In this document: piece after piece, positions 61,447-64,000 of the stretch
Position numbering within the stretch: position 1 is the first letter of the stretch
How the letters are laid out: each line of letters opens with the position of its first letter
Assembly: GCF_023715445.1 (NCBI RefSeq)
Contig: NZ_JAMBOD010000009.1
Coordinates: 62,001-126,000 of the forward strand
Length of the DNA stretch: 64,000 bases
Direction of reading: 5' to 3'
Source of the DNA: Fictibacillus nanhaiensis
Lineage (GTDB): Bacteria > Bacillota > Bacilli > Bacillales > Fictibacillaceae
Notes under the pieces: model-generated
Database searches by the model: none
Told to the model about the DNA's origin: nothing
What the model saw: the letters and a program-made list of their open reading frames with translations, nothing else
Made by a program: the position numbers and the translations under genes

Positions 61447-62259
61447 ATGTCCAGACTGTACGCGGAACAATTACATATTGCTTATGGTGAACGGGACATT
61501 GTAAAAGATCTCAACATATCGATTCCAGATGGGAAGATCACTACGATCATCGGACCAAACGGCTGCGGAAAATCAACGGTTTTGAAAACGTTGTCGCGTA
61601 TATTGAATCCGAAATCTGGTGCAGTGTACCTTGATGGCAAAGCCGTTAGTAAAGAGTCTACAAAGAAAATCGCTCAAAAGATGGCGATCTTGCCGCAGTC
61701 TCCAGAATCACCGGAGGGGCTTACGGTAGGAGAACTCGTTTCTTACGGAAGGTTTCCATACCAAAAAGGCTTTGGAAAACTGACGAAGAGAGATTTTGAA
61801 GTGATCGACTGGGCTCTTCATGTGACTGGTGTTTCTGAGTTCAAGGACCGTCCGGTTGATGCACTCTCAGGTGGACAGCGTCAACGTGTATGGATTGCTA
61901 TGGCGTTAGCTCAAGAGACAGATATTATTTTACTGGATGAGCCGACTACATACTTGGATCTATCTCATCAGTTAGAAGTGCTTGAGTTATTGCACCAGCT
62001 GAACCGTGACGAAAAGCGCACGATCGTAATGGTCATTCATGACTTGAATCATGCAGCGAGATTTGCTCATCATATGGTGGCGATGAAAGAAGGCTCTATC
62101 CTGAAAGAGGGCACAGCAGAAGAAGTAATGACACGTCAGGTGCTTCGAAATGTATTTAACATCGATGCTGAGATCGGCATGGATCCGAGAACGAGAAAGC
62201 CCGTCTGTCTAACATATGATCTCATCAAGAGTGTTCAGTTAGTAGAGAATTTGGCGTAA
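61447..62259 (+). CDS. Siderophore ABC transporter ATP-binding protein
   Basis: A 270-residue ATPase of the FecE/FhuC group (like Bacillus YusV). Walker A is GPNGCGKST (about residues 37-45), the signature LSGGQRQRVWIAMAL, Walker B IILLDEPTTYLD, and the switch His in VMVIHDLNHAARFA. AAGGAGGG lies 8 nt before the ATG at 61447. The binding protein and permease genes follow in the same direction. Confidence 0.92.
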   Translation: MSRLYAEQLHIAYGERDIVKDLNISIPDGKITTIIGPNGCGKSTVLKTLSRILNPKSGAVYLDGKAVSKESTKKIAQKMAILPQSPESPEGLTVGELVSYGRFPYQKGFGKLTKRDFEVIDWALHVTGVSEFKDRPVDALSGGQRQRVWIAMALAQETDIILLDEPTTYLDLSHQLEVLELLHQLNRDEKRTIVMVIHDLNHAARFAHHMVAMKEGSILKEGTAEEVMTRQVLRNVFNIDAEIGMDPRTRKPVCLTYDLIKSVQLVENLA

Positions 62260-62287
62260 TTGGTCGCCTTTCTTTTTTACATTTAAT

Positions 62288-62302
62288 TGAGAATGATTTT
62301 TA
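62288..62302. promoter_or_regulatory. Possible second Fur box
   Basis: TGAGAATGATTTTTA resembles the Fur 7-1-7 pattern with three mismatches. Its place in the gap before the binding-protein gene suggests that gene can also be repressed on its own. Confidence 0.5.
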
Positions 62303-62327
62303 TTGTCAAATATAGGGGGATAACAAA

Positions 62328-63272
62328 ATGAACAAACGTACAAAACAATTATTACTTAGCTTTATGACAATGCTGCTAGTATTTGCACTGGCTGCATGCG
62401 GAAATAAATCAGAAGAAGGCGCAAGTGCTGGAGAAAAAGATTCGAAAAATGAAACAAGAATTTATAAAGGTGAGAATGGGAATGTAGAGGTACCTGCTGA
62501 ACCAAAACGTGTTGCGATGATGGCGGCTACATACGCTGGTAACTTGCTAGATTTAGGGATTACGCCAATTGCAGTAAACGAATATCCAAAGCAAAACAAA
62601 TTCTATGGCGACAAACTGGATAAAGCAGAAGTTGTTACAGCAGATTCTTATGAAAAGCTCCTAGAACTGGATCCAGATCTAATCATTACGTATTCTGATG
62701 ATAAAAACATTAAGAAGTACGAAGAAATCGCGCCAACAGTAACAATGACATATGACAAGTATGATTACAAAGAACAGCATATTGAGATTGGTAAGATGGT
62801 AGGTAAAGAAAAAGAAGCAAAAGCATGGGTAAAAGAGTGGGAAAAGAAAGCAGCTGACGCACGTAAAAAAGTTAAAGATGCAATCGGTGAAGACAAAACG
62901 TTCATGGTCATGGAAGCTTACGGAAAAGATATGTATGTTTACGGTGAAAACTGGGGACGTGGAACAGAAGTAATCTATCAAGCTCTTGAACTAAAGGCTC
63001 CTAAGAAATTAGAAGAAGATGTATTTGGACCTGGCTGGAAAGCGATCTCTACTGAAGTTATTCCAACATACGCTGGAGATTATATCTTTGTTGGTACTGG
63101 TGCCGGCAACCCGGATAACTCATTTATGGAATCTGATGTATGGAAAGAGCTTCCGGCTGTTAAGAACGGAAACGCAATCAAGTTTGACTCTGAATCCTTC
63201 TATTTCAATGACCCGATCTCTTTAGAAAAAGAGTTAGAAATCATTGTTGAAGAGTTAACAAAAAAGAAATAA
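62328..63272 (+). CDS. Iron-hydroxamate ABC transporter substrate-binding protein
   Basis: A 314-residue lipoprotein. The signal ends in a lipobox (LAAC, Cys at 24). The mature protein is very close in pattern to Bacillus FhuD: YKGENGNVEVPAEPKRVAMM, EEIAPTVTMTYDKYDY, MEAYGKDMYVYGENWGRGTEVIYQ and FYFNDPISLEKELEIIVEEL. It binds ferric hydroxamates such as ferrichrome, or a similar siderophore, outside the membrane. It lies between the ATPase and permease genes. Confidence 0.9.
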   Translation: MNKRTKQLLLSFMTMLLVFALAACGNKSEEGASAGEKDSKNETRIYKGENGNVEVPAEPKRVAMMAATYAGNLLDLGITPIAVNEYPKQNKFYGDKLDKAEVVTADSYEKLLELDPDLIITYSDDKNIKKYEEIAPTVTMTYDKYDYKEQHIEIGKMVGKEKEAKAWVKEWEKKAADARKKVKDAIGEDKTFMVMEAYGKDMYVYGENWGRGTEVIYQALELKAPKKLEEDVFGPGWKAISTEVIPTYAGDYIFVGTGAGNPDNSFMESDVWKELPAVKNGNAIKFDSESFYFNDPISLEKELEIIVEELTKKK

Positions 63273-63302
63273 TAAAAGCTTTAAATAAAAAGGAAATAGG
63301 CT

Positions 63303-64000
63303 ATGTTCAAAACAAAAACCAAGCTTATAAAAGATAATAAAGTGTATTCGAGGCCTGCGGTAGGTTCAGTTATTCTACTGTTTGGATTCATCCTTTTGAT
63401 TGCGAGTATAGGTCTTGCGATTTCAGTCGGTGCTGCCAAAATAAATTTTATTACGGTTTGGAATTCTATCTTAAACTATGATCCTAGCAGGGAAGCTGAC
63501 CGCATCATTGTCAGCCTCCGGCTACCGAGGGAGCTTGGTGCTGCTATTGTCGGTGCTGCATTTGCAGTCAGTGGAGCTATCATGCAGGGGATGACCCGAA
63601 ATCCTCTTGCAGACCCTGGATTGCTTGGTTTGAACGCGGGTGCGAGTCTCGCCCTTGCATGTGTGTTTGCTTTTAACACAGGTGCAAACTATTTTACAGT
63701 GATGATGATTTCCTTTATTGGTGCAGGAATAGGTGCAGGAATGGTGTTCGGATTAGGCTCAATGAGCAGAGGAGGACTCTCTCCGATTCGGATTACTTTA
63801 GCCGGTGCAGCTGTTTCTGCACTGCTTTCTTCGTTAGGAGAGGGGATTGCATTATACTTTAAGCTCTCTCAAGACCTTGCCTTCTGGACAGCCGGAGGTG
63901 TTTCAGGAACAAATTGGGCACAGCTGAAGCTTATTGTACCGGTCGTCATTGTGGGAATCCTGATTGCAGTTATGTTTTCAAGGCAGCTCACCATCCTTAG
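63303..64000 (+). CDS. Siderophore ABC transporter permease (FecCD type), partial
   Basis: The first 232 codons are present; the window ends inside the gene. Family signs are the basic N-terminus, a first helix GSVILLFGFILLIASIGLAIS, LRLPRELGAAIVGAAFAVSGAIMQG, then GMTRNPLADPGLLGLNAGASL (the conserved FecCD segment) and ISLAGAAVSALLSSLGE-like stretches. AAAAAGGAAATAGG precedes the ATG. A second permease gene usually follows. Confidence 0.92.
   Translation, partial: MFKTKTKLIKDNKVYSRPAVGSVILLFGFILLIASIGLAISVGAAKINFITVWNSILNYDPSREADRIIVSLRLPRELGAAIVGAAFAVSGAIMQGMTRNPLADPGLLGLNAGASLALACVFAFNTGANYFTVMMISFIGAGIGAGMVFGLGSMSRGGLSPIRITLAGAAVSALLSSLGEGIALYFKLSQDLAFWTAGGVSGTNWAQLKLIVPVVIVGILIAVMFSRQLTIL

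Overview
The window is about 64 kb of low-to-medium GC chromosomal DNA from an endospore-forming Firmicute of the family Bacillaceae. The signs are strong GGAGG-type ribosome binding sites, frequent TTG/GTG starts, a SleB-type cortex/cell-wall hydrolase, a gerA-family remnant, a DUF4023 protein, an RsbR-type stressosome protein and TnrA with a matching TnrA box. A Fictibacillus-like genus is my guess; nothing in the sequence proves it. There are no rRNA or tRNA genes, no prophage and no CRISPR array.

Layout. 1-9 kb: small proteins, a nucleoside hydrolase, peptidase T, an M24 aminopeptidase, a shrunken FAD/NAD oxidoreductase and an acetyltransferase. 7-9.8 kb: biotin genes bioD-bioA divergent from bioY, with a BirA-type operator between them. 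9.9-25.8 kb: single-gene housekeeping and accessory units (erythromycin-esterase-like protein, zinc metallopeptidase, Gfo/Idh/MocA oxidoreductase, DinB and SRPBCC proteins, endonuclease IV, MBL hydrolase, LysE exporter, amino acid permease, S66 carboxypeptidase, AIM24 protein, RsbR-like protein) and a broken gerA operon. 25.8-37.3 kb: LrgA/LrgB pair, tnrA, SDR enzyme, NlpC/P60 and M14 enzymes, a DUF606-Crp-DUF606 cluster, SleB-like hydrolase, lipase and a stand-alone hpt. 37.4-54 kb: MFS drug exporter, a 1239-residue secreted subtilase, FUSC protein, lipoprotein, DUF2515, a GC-rich secreted phosphodiesterase that looks imported, YqjF and a second LysE exporter. 54-59 kb: a rearranged stretch in which two DUF421 genes and a decayed IS3-type transposase lie between an intact S66 carboxypeptidase gene and a second copy of its 3' end. 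59-64 kb: a FrnE/DsbA-type oxidoreductase with an in-frame TGA at the first active-site cysteine, a ferritin-like/cupin fusion, and a Fur-controlled iron-hydroxamate ABC transporter that runs off the end.

The most unusual content is non-coding. Seven intergenic regions carry arrays of short degenerate motifs spaced 20-21 nt apart, about two helical turns. They fall into three sequence families. Family I (GAGCGAAAC-like, four copies) always ends in the same 33-nt hairpin module. Family II (ATCCCACGTTA, two copies) ends in a different conserved module. Family III (ATCTGTCCG, one copy) has the same 21-nt phase. They are not CRISPRs and not coding, and I know of no named element that matches them. 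The second notable item is the TGA codon in the FrnE-like gene, which is followed by a hairpin that fits the usual description of a bacterial SECIS; it is either a candidate selenoprotein or a single nonsense mutation.
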